Shown: positions 1-11,976, numbered from the stretch's first letter. The stretch: 64,000 nucleotides of DNA from Ashinkailepas kermadecensis (GCA_034440615.1 JAOTOM010005184.1:1823501-1887500), one strand, 5' to 3'. The notes: generated by a model from the sequence alone, not told the origin. Translations and numbers: made by a program.

Positions 1-178
1 CTTTCTTTAAAACCACAGTCAACTTTCTGCACAGTGATTACCTTGTATGTGCTGCATAGTTAGGAACTAGCATACACTAAGCTTTGTCGGTTATTTCGCT
101 CTGCTCTGTTATTTGGTAAATCATTTTGCAGCAAGTTACCTTTCAATCTCAATCTAGGAATAAGCTGCAGCCTTTAGG

Positions 179-1122
179 ATGGTTACTACCAGGATGCAGG
201 TAATAGAGGATGAGGTTAGGGACCTTAAGGCAGAGCTTTACAAGCTCAAAGCTTCCCTTGCTTCACAGGGCAGGCCAGCAAGTAAGGGGCAGTCTGTAGT
301 AGGGGCATCCTATGCCCAGGTGGTCACAGGCCACCAGGTAACTGTAGCTTCCCCTGCTGTGGAGATGGCAGGGAGATCTGAAGAGAGAAGTGTTCCTAGT
401 GAAAAGAAGATTTATAGTTGTAGCTCACAGGAGGGGCAGTGGTTTAAAGTCAGGGGGTGGAGGATTTGGAGGCGTGAGCCTAAGCAAGGGGGCAGTGAGT
501 GGCAGGTGGTAGGTGGAAGGAGTGGGAGGCAACCTAGTGAAGCAGCTCAACAGGCAGGAGTAGTAACATCTAATAGGTTCCAGGCATTGGAGGACTGCCC
601 CCAGGATAGTGATAGCAGCAAGGAGAAAATGCTAGTCGTAGGAGACTCTCGTGTGCGGCATTTATATAGGGTATTCTGTCAAGGTCGGAAGGTAGGAGGT
701 GCATCACCAGGCCTGGTGCCAAGGTTAGAGACCTGGTCCCAGTGGTCGCACAGGCCACCAGTGAAAACCAGTGTAGTACAGTTATTGTGCAGGTAGGAGT
801 GAACAACATAGGTCCTGCTAGGAGTGAGGAGCTGATGCAGGACTACAGTGCCCTTTTGGTCACCCTGAAGCAAAGCAATAGCAGAGTTATTGTGACAGCT
901 ATTCTGCCTAGGGCTGGAGTCTCCCCTGAGTGGAGCTCTAGGGCACTGGCAGCCAATGCCAGGGTAGGTAGGCTCTGCAATGAGTTAGGTTTGACTTTTG
1001 TTGACAAGTGGTGCAGGTTTTATGGCTCATCTGACCTCTATCAGAGGGATGGCCTGCACTTCTCCGAGAAGGGGGTGCAAGTGTTAGGCAAAGTATATGA
1101 ACATGTCCTGCAGAGAAACTAG
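179..1122 (+). pseudogene. LINE ORF1, esterase-like, one frameshift
   Basis: ORF1 of the CR1-type element. It opens at the ATG at 179; the first 30 or so residues look like a short coiled coil (IEDEVRDLKAELYKLKASL). The C-terminal half is an SGNH/GDSL esterase-like domain: a GDSRVRHL block near 635-660, a GVNNI block near 798-812, and a DGLHFSEKG block near 1046-1072 that supplies the usual Asp and His. The reading frame changes between about 685 and 705, where frame 2 ends its sensible sequence and frame 1 resumes with RPGAKVRDLV, consistent with loss of one base. The frame ends at TAG 1120-1122. In CR1 elements ORF1 is thought to bind element RNA; the role of the esterase part is unsettled. 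Inactive as it stands. Confidence 0.85.
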
Positions 1123-1130
1123 ATAATGGG

Positions 1131-4118
1131 ATGGGGAGGGAAGAATTGGCATTGCCATCTCAGGGATATGCCAATAGTGACAGCATAGGCAATAGAACCT
1201 CACAGTCAGCAAATAGGGGTAGCAGTAGATCAAGGGGGCAGAGTGGTAGCTCATCTAGAGATGATAGAGCTACTCAACATGAAAAAGCCAAAGAGGGTCA
1301 TGGAACTTTTGTTAAGTGTATGATGCTTAATGCTCAGAGCATTCGATCCAAATTTGATGAGTTCAAGTGTTATGTTGCTGAGGAGAAACCAGATTTTGTT
1401 TGCATTACTGAGGCATGGGTCAGTGAGGGATATTTTGGGGATAACTTGCAGGACTATGAGATCCAGGGATACAATATGTTTTCATGCAATAGGGGTCCAG
1501 CAGTGAAAGGGGGTGGTGTAATGCTGTATGTGAATAGCTTATACAGTTCTCAAAAAGTAGCAGATGGGGTAAAAAATGTGTCTGTGGAGTCCATTTGGCT
1601 TGATGTTGCTGTGGGAAAAGGCAACAGCAATAAACTGAGGATAGGAGCTTTGTATCGATCAGGAACCTTGCCACATTCTCAGCAACTGGAGCTCGATAAA
1701 GTGATTTGTGAGGAAATCAGTAGAAACTTTCAAAGGAAATGCCTTATTCTTGGTGACTTTAATCTAAAAGGATATGAAAATGTTGGTGTTGGCTCCCCAT
1801 CATGTAAACTGTTTTGGAAATGCCTTGAAGAGGACCTGTTCTTACACCAGTTAATAATGGAACCAACCAGGCAGGGCTCATTCTTGTACCTTGTCTTCTC
1901 AGATTTAAGTGATTTAGTTCAAGACTTGACTGTAGGAGAAACTCTGGGAAGAAGTGACAATAACATAGTGAGATTCAAGGCACAGGTAGCAGGGAAATCA
2001 AGGATAATTTGGCAAAGATTCCAAATTTTAACAGGGCAGACTTTGACTGCATGAGAGAGGCTTTAAGTGCCATCAAATGGGAAGAAGAATTCTTTGATTG
2101 AAATGCCTGTGAAATGTGGGAAAAGTTCAAATCTTACTTGAGGGAAATTCAGATTAGCCATGTCCCCCAAAAGCAAAGGCGCAAAAGAAGGGTAGGAAAG
2201 CCAGCATGGCTTACACCAGATGTGAAGAAAGCAATTAAGGCTAAGATAGATGCATTTAGAGTATTTAAGGAAGCTTCAAATATCGTAAATCTAAGGTCGT
2301 ATAAAAAATCTAGAGATGCTGTGAAGCAGAAAATCAGAGCAGCAAAGCGAGCAAAAGAATTGGATTTGGCTAGGAACTGTAATGGGGACAGTAAAAAGTT
2401 CTTTAGTTTCTACAAGCTAAGTAAAGTTTCAAGCACAATTGGTCCACTGGAAGTAAATGGGACTATATTGAGTGAGGATGGTGAGATGGTTGAGGAGCTG
2501 AGCAAGCAGTTTAAATCAGTGTTTACAGTGGAGGATGTGACTAATCTGCCAACCGTGAACCACAGTTCAGTGACAGGTGATCAGATACACGATGTTGATT
2601 TCATTGATAGTGATATTGTTTTCAATTATATCAGAAAAATAAAGCCAAACAAGGCAACAGGACCTGATGGAATTTTTGCTAGGGTATTGCGGGAAGGTGA
2701 AAAGGAAGTGGCAATTCCACTTAGTATAATATTTTGTAGATCAGTTTCAGAAAATGAAATTCCAACAGATTGGAAAAGGGCAAATGTAGTCCCTATTTTC
2801 AAGAAAGGAGAAAGAGGGAAAGTTTAAAACTATAGGCCAGTAAGCCTCACATCCCTAGTCTGCAAGGTACTCGAATCAATTATCAAGGATAGAATAGTTA
2901 GTTTTGTGGAAGGAAACAGATTGATTCAAGATACTCAACATGGGTTCGTGTCTCACAAATCTCTTGGACTTTTTAAATTTTGCTACAGAACAATTTGATC
3001 AGGGAAATCAGGTTGATGTAGCATATCTTGACTTTAGTAAGGCCTTTGACAAGGTACCCCATAAACGGTTAATGATGCAGCTTCAGGTCCATGGTATTGC
3101 AGGTAGCATCCTAAAATGGATAGAGTTGTGGCTTTCAGATAGACAGCAGAGAGTGATGCTAAATGGCACAAAGTCATCATGGCAAAATGTTATTAGTGGA
3201 GTCCCCCAGGGGTCGGTACTGGGGCCACTATTGTTCATTATATATGTGAATAGCATTGAATGTGGCCTAAGCAGTAAGGTTTTGAAAGTTGCGGATGATT
3301 TGAACATCTTTAGGGCAATAACAGGGCACAATGAGCAGGTTTTGCTGCAGAAAGACTTAGACGAGCTAGTGAAGTGGTCCGAAAAATGGCAAATGAAGTT
3401 TAATTTTGATAAGTGCAAAGTCATACATGTAGGTAGGCAGCATATGAAGGCTCCATACTTGATGGGTGGCCAAGTACTATCTGTGACTCAGCAGGAGAAG
3501 GACTTAGGTGTTATTTTGAACACAAAATTGGGGGCATCAGAACAGACCAAAGAAGCCAGGAAGAAGGCACTAAGAATGCTTGGGGCAATACAGAGGAATG
3601 TGTCATACATAAGTGAGGAGGTCATCAGGAAGCTTTACTGTGCATATGTCAGGCCACATTTGGAATACTGTGTCCAAGCTTGGTCCCCTAGTTATGAGAA
3701 AGATTGTTGGCTTTTAGAGAGAGTACAAAAGAGGGCAACAAAAATGGTTAATGGTATAGGCAACCTGGCATCTGAGGAAAGATTGAAGAAATTGAATATG
3801 TTTTCACTTAGATATAGAAGGCTGAGAGGAGATCTCATTGAGGTTTTTAAATTTGGTCATGGTCAGGAACAGGGATATCTCAGGGAAATGTTTGAATTTA
3901 ATAGAAATGATGCAATTAGAGGTCATCAATTCAAAATTAAAGTTAATCACAGCAGGACAAGGTTAAGACAGTCTTTCTTCACCAACAGGGTAGTAGAACA
4001 CTGGAACCAGCTGCCAGGAACCATTGTCAGTAGCAACACACTGAACATCTTTAAAAACGGCATAGACAATTATTATATGAATAGGGGGCTTGTTTTTCTG
4101 TATTCCAGGGTGGGTTGA
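1131..4118 (+). pseudogene. LINE ORF2: endonuclease and reverse transcriptase, broken
   Basis: About 1000 codons. The endonuclease part (1310-1990) shows MLNAQSIRSK, CITEAW, GALYRSG and LILGDFN. The final catalytic block reads SDNN where SDH is expected, so the key His looks lost. The reverse-transcriptase part shows KPNKATGPDGI, NYRPVSLTS, AYLDFSKAFDKVPH, GVPQGSVLGP and a catalytic box reading VADD in place of Y/FADD, then KCKVIHVG and KDLGVI. Breaks: a frameshift near 1995-2003, a TGA at 2099-2101, a TAA at 2825-2827 just before NYRPVS, and a small deletion with frameshift near 2940-2948 where HGF is followed too soon by SCLTNLLDF. Three open stretches remain (1131-2054, 2114-2827, 2940-4118). 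Its normal job is target-primed reverse transcription; this copy cannot do it. Confidence 0.92.
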
Positions 4119-4197
4119 TTGACAGATTTGGTGGGCAACTGGTTCAGTGTACCAAGTGCAACCAAGAAGGGCCCTTGTGGCTCATAGTTGCACTGAT

Positions 4198-4238
4198 CTT
4201 TTATGTCTTTATGTCTTTTATGTCTTTATGTCTTTAAG
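4198..4238 (+). repeat. LINE 3' tail of TTTATGTC-like repeats
   Basis: Four to five imperfect copies of an 8-10 bp unit built on TTTATGTC directly follow the LINE 3' UTR. Short tandem 3' tails instead of poly(A) are usual for CR1-clade elements. This marks the likely 3' end of the copy. Confidence 0.7.
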
Positions 4239-4245
4239 TCGCTTT

Positions 4246-5309
4246 TGGGCGAAAATTGTCCAGGTCCTAACCCCGATTGTGGAATTTGGGAGGTCATATC
4301 CCCCGCAGCTGCCGTAATACTTATACCACTGAAGAGAAAAAAAGATAGGGCCTACAATACCGTGAATACTATCGCTACGACCATAACTGTGCTTTTTAAC
4401 TGAAAATAGCCGGAACAAATTTCGAAGTACTACTCTACATGCCCCTCTTATCAGCACAGTCCATGCTCGCTTCTGTCATTTTCCGAGATAACTGCATTCA
4501 CAATGGCGTAGCCAGGTTTCAGCTCTGGGAATTCCGCGAGCCGCAAGGGCTATGGGTCCGGTGAAAGTTAAATGTCAAGCACCTGTCTCAAAACATAGAA
4601 GTGGCTTTGGTCAGGAGCATAGAAAATGCACTTTGCTCGATAAGGATTTGATTTGAATTCGTAACGAACTTGCCGTTTTATAATTTAGTCGTGCGATTTA
4701 TCACCATTGTTAGCTTTTATCATAGACATCGCCACCGCTGGTGTATTTTGGATCCGGGCTCCAACTGCTATTATTTGGTGTGGTCTGATCAACCTCGGGA
4801 AAATGCGGTATTTGATAACAGCGGTGGAAACCTTTCGACAACTCTTGGGTGGGTCCAGTTCACTGGAGGATACAGCTGACCAATTGACAGGGGCCAAACC
4901 GCCCCATTTTCACTGCAACCTGCACCCAAAATCATGGATGGAGAGGTTAGAATAAAAAAATTACTGGTGGGGCCCAATGCATGGAGGCAATGTGTGTTGC
5001 CAATTTGGTTGATAGGGCCCGCCTCACATGGTCCCATGTTGAGAGAACAAAGTGTTGGTGGACGGAGGTAAAGGTGGTCGGACTGAGACTACACCAAAAA
5101 TGTAGGAAACTCAACACATGCATATGGCCTCATTTCTCCTCGGATTTATAGCATTGGACATTTTTAACTTGGAAATGGAAGACATGAAAAACTACAGAAA
5201 TAATTGAAAATGATGCATACTTGACGACAGTAGCAATAATTCAACATGAACAACTTTAGATCCCGTCCTTTGTGCACTAGGGTGTGGCCCTAACAAGGAA
5301 GCAAAACAA
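4246..5309. other. Non-genic stretch
   Basis: No conserved reading frame or RNA gene seen. AATGGCGTAGCCAGG at about 4502 resembles the start of a hAT-type terminal repeat, but I found no matching partner downstream. Confidence 0.5.
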
Positions 5310-6060
5310 ATCATTCGGGATGCATTTCACTTCATTTAGCCTTGGCAACTCAAGAATGCATGTACAATTGCACGTCGATCCGACAAAATTAAGAGGTGGC
5401 GACAAAAGCAGTCTTTTTGCTATCGCAGCTTACGGGTTTTAAACAAAACGTTCATGGTCCCGTAGCATCTTTTTTTACAACAAGAGAGCTGAGCAAACGA
5501 CATTAACACATTATGTGCATCGAGGTTTCGTCGGTTTTTGGTGAACCTGTGAATGTTGTATGACTTCAATTGTTAAGTTATCCGCTTGGTTTTAGACCCT
5601 CCTTCTAGGTAGTGACAACGTACACTGCGCATGTCAAAAGGTGTGCAATAACGGTCATGGATAACGTCGGACAGCTTCCCCATGGCATGCTTCTTATTGG
5701 GCATAATGGATATCAGCAGCCGGCTTAGCCCCGGGGAAACCTCACTTCATGTGCCGACTTTGGGGGCATGCTTTGTGAACGTGCTCACGACATCGCGCCG
5801 GGGTGCAAGTACAAGCGGATAACTTAGTAATCGTAACTCGTACAACTTTTGTAGGCATACAAAGAAAAACACGAAACTTGAGTGTACATAATGTGTTGAG
5901 GTCATTTCTCTAGCTATCTTATTTAGAACGTTGCAGTGGGTCACGATCCTTAGATATACACCTCGGAAGTTGGGGTGACAAAAAGCGACATTTGTAACGA
6001 CCTCTAAATTTTGTCGGATCGACCTGTAATTGTGTGCGAAAATGTGTCCCGCTAATGATG
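5310..6060. repeat. Long imperfect inverted repeat (foldback-like)
   Basis: The left arm (about 5310-5600) and the reverse complement of the right arm (about 5810-6060) share matching blocks in the same order: GTCGATCCGACAAAATT with AGAGGT, then AACACATTATGT, then AAGTTATCCGCTTG. Arms are 250-290 bp, with a spacer of about 210 bp. No transposase is present. This could be a nonautonomous foldback or MITE-type element, or two divergent copies of one repeat inserted head to head. Confidence 0.7.
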
Positions 6061-7199
6061 ATCGAAACAAGAAGTAACCCGAGCGATTTAATTTTCGGTT
6101 GTTTGTTTATTTCGGTTGTTGTTGTTTGTGTCGTTTATTCTCGTTTTTTTCGGGCCTTCCAATAGGACACGTAATTGTGCACGTATACATTTATATTTTC
6201 CGTAGACACGCCGGTTTCTGCGTATTTCACGTGGTTTCTTCGTATAATTTCAAATGGAATCAAAGGAATCTTCCCATGTTTTCATACGATTTATAGCAGA
6301 TGTACCATTGCCACGCGAAGTCTTTAAAAAAGCGTAGCACCTGACTGCCTTCAGGAATTTCGCGTTTAAGCAAAGGAAGAAGCTCAGCTGACTGTTTTTT
6401 TGTACAAAGTCGCACGCGAAACACACAGGAAATGTAAACTTCTGGTTTGAGCTGGATTTCTATGGATAATATTGCATTATCCATAGTTTGGTATGCTGAT
6501 ATAAGAACACACCACGCTTACCAATGTCTGTGAGTCTCAAGAATGTCAGCTTACGAAGCTCAACGCGTTTATGAGCACTATTATCAGGTCTAGAATTAAG
6601 AGCAAGCAAAATTTGACGCCAATATGCCCATTGCAAAATCGTCATATTCGCAAAGTATATTGGAGAGATCGAGATGACTCTGCCCGCCTTCACGGGGCTA
6701 CTCCGCACCAGAGGCGCGATATAGAGGGAAGGACACTTTGGCGTGTACCCCCATCCATGGAAGTGTGGCGACTCTCTGACCGGAAAAAAGCACCCACAAT
6801 AGGCTGCAATGCACTATATCCCCCACCCGCTTAGCATATTTTTTAAAGCAAAAGATGTCTCTATCACAGGAATAGGCACGTTTTTAGAAGAAAAGAGCCT
6901 CGTGAGAGGAATAGATGCCCTTTTGATATGTACCGGTTCACCCATTCAACCTCCCCAGCTCAACAAATTGTCAGTCTAAGGTGCCCCCCCTATGGACTTT
7001 GAGAGTTGTTCATATCCGAGGAAATGGTGCCTCTCCGAACGATTCCAAACGTCCCTAACTACACACAGTTTTACGCGTTGATGAAAGAAGAGCATGGTCT
7101 GGGCGTAGCGTTGATATTTTGTAATTACTCCGAATGATGGCTCTTTAAAGGTTTGGGAATATTTCTCTATTTGGCCCGTCTTGAGTCCATGACCAACGA
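6061..7199. other. Non-genic stretch
   Basis: No gene, RNA or clear repeat recognised. The open frames here are short and show no domain or codon signature. Confidence 0.5.
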
Positions 7200-7345
7200 T
7201 CATGGCCCGAAATTTGTTCAAGATATGCAAAGTAGATGTATATGAAGGTACTACAGTTTCGTATCTCTGTGTCTACTCATTCGGCAGCTATCCCGGAAAA
7301 ACCTGAGGACGTGGGGCAAGGGCTCTCTCGAGAGCCTCACCCAAG
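7200..7345 (+). repeat. AGGTCA-rich dispersed repeat, 3' fragment
   Basis: Matches the last part of the repeat at 61173-62275: a GAAATTTGTTCAAGATATGC-like stretch, then CTCATTCGGC, then CGGAAAAACCTGAG and GAGAGCC, all in the same order and spacing. Only the 3' end of the repeat is recognisable. Confidence 0.6.
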
Positions 7346-7362
7346 GGCGGAGAGAGTATTAC

Positions 7363-7394
7363 ATTATGGTATTACATGAGCGTAATACCATAAT
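7363..7394. repeat. Perfect 13-bp hairpin
   Basis: ATTATGGTATTAC at 7363-7375 is followed by a 6-base loop and its exact reverse complement at 7382-7394. It lies just after the AGGTCA-type repeat fragment. There is no T-run to suggest a terminator. Confidence 0.7.
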
Positions 7395-9354
7395 TCCACT
7401 GGAAGCACAAGCAAAAGATAAACCTAATGGTTTTCTACGCTTCCTAGAAAAACTAATTCGTACCATCTACGAATTGTACGACCTCTTCCGTGCTTCAGAC
7501 TGTTAAATATGCCACATTTTACCTAAAACGACTGGTAATTCGGAGATAATCGTGTCATTTTGGTATCAAATGAGCCTCTGGGAAAATTACATGACTTTAA
7601 ATGGGCAAAGGGACCTTCACTAAATGCATGGGCGATATTACCCCTTTGGCGGGCGTACCCCATACACCATTATGTCTTACAAAAACTGATATGGCAAAAA
7701 CTGGTACTAATCAACGCATCAACGGCTGGAATACCTCGTGTAGTGTTCTAGAGAAAAACGAAAAGCTTAGCTGTTCGGACCAAAACCGGCTTCTTCTATT
7801 TCTCCAAGTCATTACGTTCGCAGTAATTAAAAACATCCGGTAGAGTTCGCAAGCTAGAACCAACAAGTCTTCCTCTAACTGAACCAGTTTAATTTCAAGG
7901 GCCATTATACACGTGCCTTCCACGACACTCCTCATTATATTTGACAAGACCTTAGCCACTATTTTAGAAACTATATAGTAGGCAAATCGATATATTCTTA
8001 ATACACTTTCCATCACCCGGTTTGCTATCAATGTTACCACTCCACGACGATGCGCTATGAAAACACTCCTCTTCCTTTTGCTTCATTTATGTAATCTACG
8101 ATCATGTTCCCAAGGCCCGACCAGAAGAAAAGGGGAAAATTACTTGGAAAATCCAGAAGCCGAAATAGCTTTGCTATTCATCTTACCCTTAAGCACATGT
8201 AGACAGTCTTCCCTTGTAGTACGACCATTGCAGGAATTCTTTCCATTTTGGTTAATTTAGGGAAATCTATAGAAGTCAGATTGTCCTCGATTCGCCGATA
8301 GCTATTACCTGTATGACATGTAGACTCATATCGAACTGGAGATAAAAGCAGTCAGTCCCATATTGTTTTAGTCATTTAATATACATTTTTCTTTTCTCCT
8401 CTCCCTGACCTCTTATTTACTGCTTCTGATGCCACTCGCTCGAATGGCACGCGTGATCACTTCTAGCTTCAAATCGAAACCGTAAACATTGTCCCGTATA
8501 CGCTGTCGTTAGTATTATTCACTTTTAATCTCTGCACGCACACTGCAAATGAAAAGTCATCATTGAGAAGGGTATTGTTAAGTCACCATAATCCAGGTCC
8601 CTTCGTATATGTATACAGCAGTATAATTCCAAAATTGACTTGGCTGTGATTGCTACACTATGACTTGTGTGGAGATTTACTCTCACGACTATTGCATTTA
8701 GACGCTGAAGCATCTGATTACCGACCAAATTCGACTATCAAAAAGGTGCATCACGTTTTAAGTGAACTGATATTCGTGGACGTTTGGCGTGAAAAAAATC
8801 CCAGAACTGCTAGGTATACCTGGCGGTGACGTAGCTCTTTTCAATTAATTCAACAATCAATAATCGCGTACGTGTTCAGCCATAGTTACTTGTTGCATCA
8901 TGCATTACAGCATATTGAAAGCCAGGTATTTGTGTCCGCTTTCCTGCTTAGACGGACATTTGTTCAATATAATCTGAAGTTCAATTATTCAATTATTTTT
9001 AGGTTAGACTGGCTTTTTGGCCAGCCAAAAATAAACGTAGTGTATTTTGATGGGAAAAGTTTAGATACGAGATTATACCGATCATCAGAGCATGCTAGCC
9101 GAAGTCATGCGTAGACTGACACGACTAATTACAAGATTCATGATCTGATGCCGGCACCACTGTGTAATCAACCTTCTCCGTGTATTTTTTTTATCGAATG
9201 TGACCACCACCAATAACCATTCACTCCATATGACACCAACCTAAATACATATTCGTTTTTCTTCTTCAAGCTGACATTATTGAAGCGCGTGGTATTAGGC
9301 CGACCTACTTAAGCGAATATTTTCTATCGTGCAATTAACTCGTCACTCCAGGCC
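7395..9354. other. Non-genic stretch
   Basis: About 2 kb of non-repetitive sequence. Open frames are below 115 codons on both strands, without motifs or splice-site pattern I would defend. Confidence 0.5.
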
Positions 9355-9865
9355 AGGCCAAGGCCTATCGAGTCAGGTTGGACAATAACGTCAGCTGCTG
9401 GGGTGTCGTTTACCTACATATATGACGCGTGTGACGATTGTGATCGATATCAGTTTTTCATCTGTGCGCGCACCAATTGAACCAGTTACACTGCAGCATT
9501 TTTGTGACAATAGCCAAATAGCTTTTGCCAAAGCGCCCTCGAAAACCATCGATCAATCGGCGAGCTTGCGTAAGGCAAATTCACCGGTTGAAAATAATAT
9601 AGGGCGCACGTGCTGCCACGCCAGCGAAGCTCCTGTGGGAAGGATTTGATTTGTGAATATCAATTAATCTGTGTTGCATAGAGTTGCGCTTCACGAAAGC
9701 TATTCTTTCCAGTCACCACAATTCTGCACTGTAATTGGTTAACTTCGCGCGCGAACACATAAGAACTGATATCGATCACAATCGCCACATACGTCATATA
9801 TGTGGCTAAACGACACCCCAGCAGCTGATTGCTATTGCCCAGGGTTGGACTAGGCTTAGGATTAA
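9355..9865. mobile_element. Foldback-like element with long inverted repeats
   Basis: The left arm (about 9375-9550) and the reverse complement of the right arm (about 9670-9850) align closely: GTTGGACAATA versus CCTGGGCAATA, then CAGCTGCTGGGGTGTCGTTT (same in both), then ACATATATGACG, and GATTGTGATCGATATCAGTT (same in both). Conservation then fades towards the centre. The arms have kept 20-base perfect blocks, so this is younger than the inverted repeat at 5310-6060. No coding capacity. Best read as a nonautonomous foldback or MITE element; superfamily unknown. Confidence 0.75.
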
Positions 9866-9954
9866 TTCCTCCTGGGGGGGTTGATGGGGAAGCATCATTC
9901 AAAATCGTTCAAGACTTACCAAACTTTTGGTTCGCTTAATTGTAACCCTCGCAC

Positions 9955-10560
9955 GCTCAGGAGCGTATCTTCATCGTTAAAGTTGATGAAACTGGATGAA
10001 CACATGCAGCTGCGCCTCCCACTTCATCAAGGTTAAAGACAGATAATGTGGTGACCGCCACGTGTTGCAATAGGGTTGTGATGGAGTTCAGTATTGAACT
10101 CATGCAGTGCGAAACTCCAAAAGTCCGAAAGCCACGAAACCATCAGTCTATCTATCTCGGCCTAAAACCCGAAGACCTCAGAAGCTGAAAAAGATCACCC
10201 GAGGTACAGCTCGGCCCCGTATCCTTTAATCCACCTTTAATCACTTTGGAAAGCAAACCTATGTATGCACATTAGCTCAGCTGATTAGTTTCAGCAAGCG
10301 AGGAAGTATAGTCACTACACTAAAATCTGGTTTGCTTCCACCATGAATGAAGGATGTCTCATCCCATCAATAGTCCCAAACTTTATCGTCTTCAAATTGG
10401 AGTGGGTGTCCTGCAACAACCTAGTATGATGATGATAACTTTTGTTCAGGAATCTGAACAAAGTCCTTCGTTGTCAGCGCGACGTATTCCCCGGGTATTA
10501 CACGGTGGAACATTAACTTAGAGGTAATACATTAACCCTTCCCGTCATTCCGGCAAGATT
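9955..10560 (+). repeat. Dispersed direct repeat, copy 1
   Basis: Aligns with 13440-13975 at high identity from the GTTAAAGTTGATG block through GAGTTCAGTATTGAACTCATG, CATCAGTCTATCTATCTCGG and GAACAAAGTCCTTCGTTGTC to TTCCGG(C/T)AAGAT. This copy has about 70 bp (near 10304-10374) missing from copy 2. No protein-coding pattern; probably an uncharacterised transposable element or a segmental duplication. Confidence 0.85.
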
Positions 10561-10669
10561 GATTGTATTTCATATACCTGTATATTGGGAACACATATAG
10601 CACTTACACCAGGATATCTAAATGGATCTCTGCCTGCATTTACCATATCGATGTATGCAAGCACGCTCA

Positions 10670-10761
10670 CGCACACACACACACACACACACATACACAC
10701 ACACACACATATATATATACTATATATATATATAGATATTATATATTTATATATATATATT

Positions 10762-10822
<61 letters not shown>

Positions 10823-10846
10823 ATATATATATATATATATATATAG
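10670..10846. repeat. Compound (AC)n (AT)n microsatellite
   Basis: (AC)n from 10670 to about 10710 grades into (AT)n with AGAT interruptions. Frames reading TH or YI repeats here are artefacts of the repeat. Confidence 0.95.
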
Positions 10847-10944
10847 ATACGTATATTTATATATTTCAGCGGTGCTTGCTTATTTATGTTGAAGGCTCAT
10901 GAGGACTGAGATGAGCAGACAATCATTGTTCTGATTGGACGTCC

Positions 10945-11560
10945 CTGAACACAGAACTCGTGGGACAAAAACAAATTCTGGCAAGTAAGGGCTATTCCAA
11001 CACATACATTGACCAAGAAACCAAACGACACATGGACAAGCACTTCACTAAGCAGCAGACCGAGCAAAACTACGGCACGGAAACTGGCAACTACTACACA
11101 AATCAAATGATACATGCATACAAAACTGACTAGAAAAAAGAGACATCATTAGAGGACAAGTAACCCCTACAGATAACAAGAGTGACATACAACTCATCAC
11201 ATGCTATCAACATAGGAAAACATCAAGTCTTCTCACGAAAGAAACAGCCCGCACGGTTCACTTGACAACCTAAAATCCACCAATGTAGTGTACCAGTTCA
11301 CATGCCACCGCAAAGGTTGTACAATGTACACTTTGCCCGGCACACTACATTGGTGTAACACAGGCGATTCAGTGGACCCTTGACTGTACACTTGCGCGAC
11401 GGAACACCACACCAGCACATTCTCCAACAACACGACAAAAAGTGACTATAAAATAATTGCCTGACAATACCTGCGACATGTAATGACATCCGACGGCTTC
11501 AGATTGCGCTGTCTGCTCAGAAACACGCCCCGGAAATGAAAAACAGATGAAATAGTGTGC
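10945..11560 (+). pseudogene. Penelope-like element 3' fragment (GIY-YIG)
   Basis: Four plus-strand frames in turn read like the C-terminal third of a Penelope-like polyprotein. 10972-11133 has LASKGYSNTYIDQETKRHM. 11145-11273 has IIRGQVTPTD, IQLITCYQHRKTSSL. From 11273 comes STNVVYQFTCHRKGC, then HYIGVTQ at about 11343 and LTVHLRDGTPHQHILQQHD at about 11380-11437. Last is ATCNDIRRLQIALSAQKHAPE to about 11550. The NVVYQFTC, YIG, HLRxGT and LQIA...K.APE order is the pattern of the endonuclease end of these elements. Frames change at least three times and stops intervene, so it is dead. The reverse transcriptase is absent, replaced upstream by a microsatellite. Family recognition is from memory of the pattern. 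Confidence 0.75.
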
Positions 11561-11925
11561 TATATTGGAGCTGATTGTACAGTACCTTGCCTGTCCGTCC
11601 CATTATATTTGCCCGACAAACGTGACGGCATTGATTGAGACACAGCGCAATATAAAGCATTGTACGACTGCTATATGATATGAGTTCCGCGCACTGAAAC
11701 TGTCAACGGGATCAAGCTCGCACAATAGGCCTGTTTAGGATTGACACAGATTAAATAGTTTTGTTATGGGCGCTGTATAACCAATGCAGTTGATGCACCC
11801 TAAAACCCAAATAACTAACTAACTAACACTGCAACTGTCATATGTGATTCGTGAATGTTCTTTTTTGTTATGCGATTGGAATTTCAAGACTGATCCGACA
11901 CTTCAAGCAATTTTTCTGACGATGA

Positions 11926-11928
<3 letters not shown>
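11561..11928. other. Likely Penelope-like 3' region, otherwise empty
   Basis: Weak continuation of the Penelope-like reading to about 11700, followed by unremarkable sequence with a TAAC tetranucleotide run at 11813-11828. Confidence 0.35.

Positions 11929-11976
<48 letters not shown>

Larger units (their letters stand above)
1..4245 (+). mobile_element. CR1-clade LINE (non-LTR retrotransposon), decayed copy
   Basis: A near full-length but inactive LINE. In order it has a leader (1-178), an ORF1 with an SGNH-esterase-like half, an 8-nt gap, an ORF2 with an apurinic-type endonuclease followed by a reverse transcriptase, a short 3' UTR and a tail of short TTTATGTC-like repeats. An esterase-bearing ORF1 and a 3' end of short tandem repeats are typical of the CR1 clade. 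Both ORFs carry frameshifts or stops. The copy may extend beyond the left edge of the window, so its 5' end and target-site duplication cannot be judged. The clade call rests on domain order and motif wording, not on a search. Confidence 0.9.

Noticed and set aside
4498..4520. AATGGCGTAGCCAGG as the start of another hAT element
   Set aside because: No inverse partner or 8-bp duplication found in the following 5 kb.
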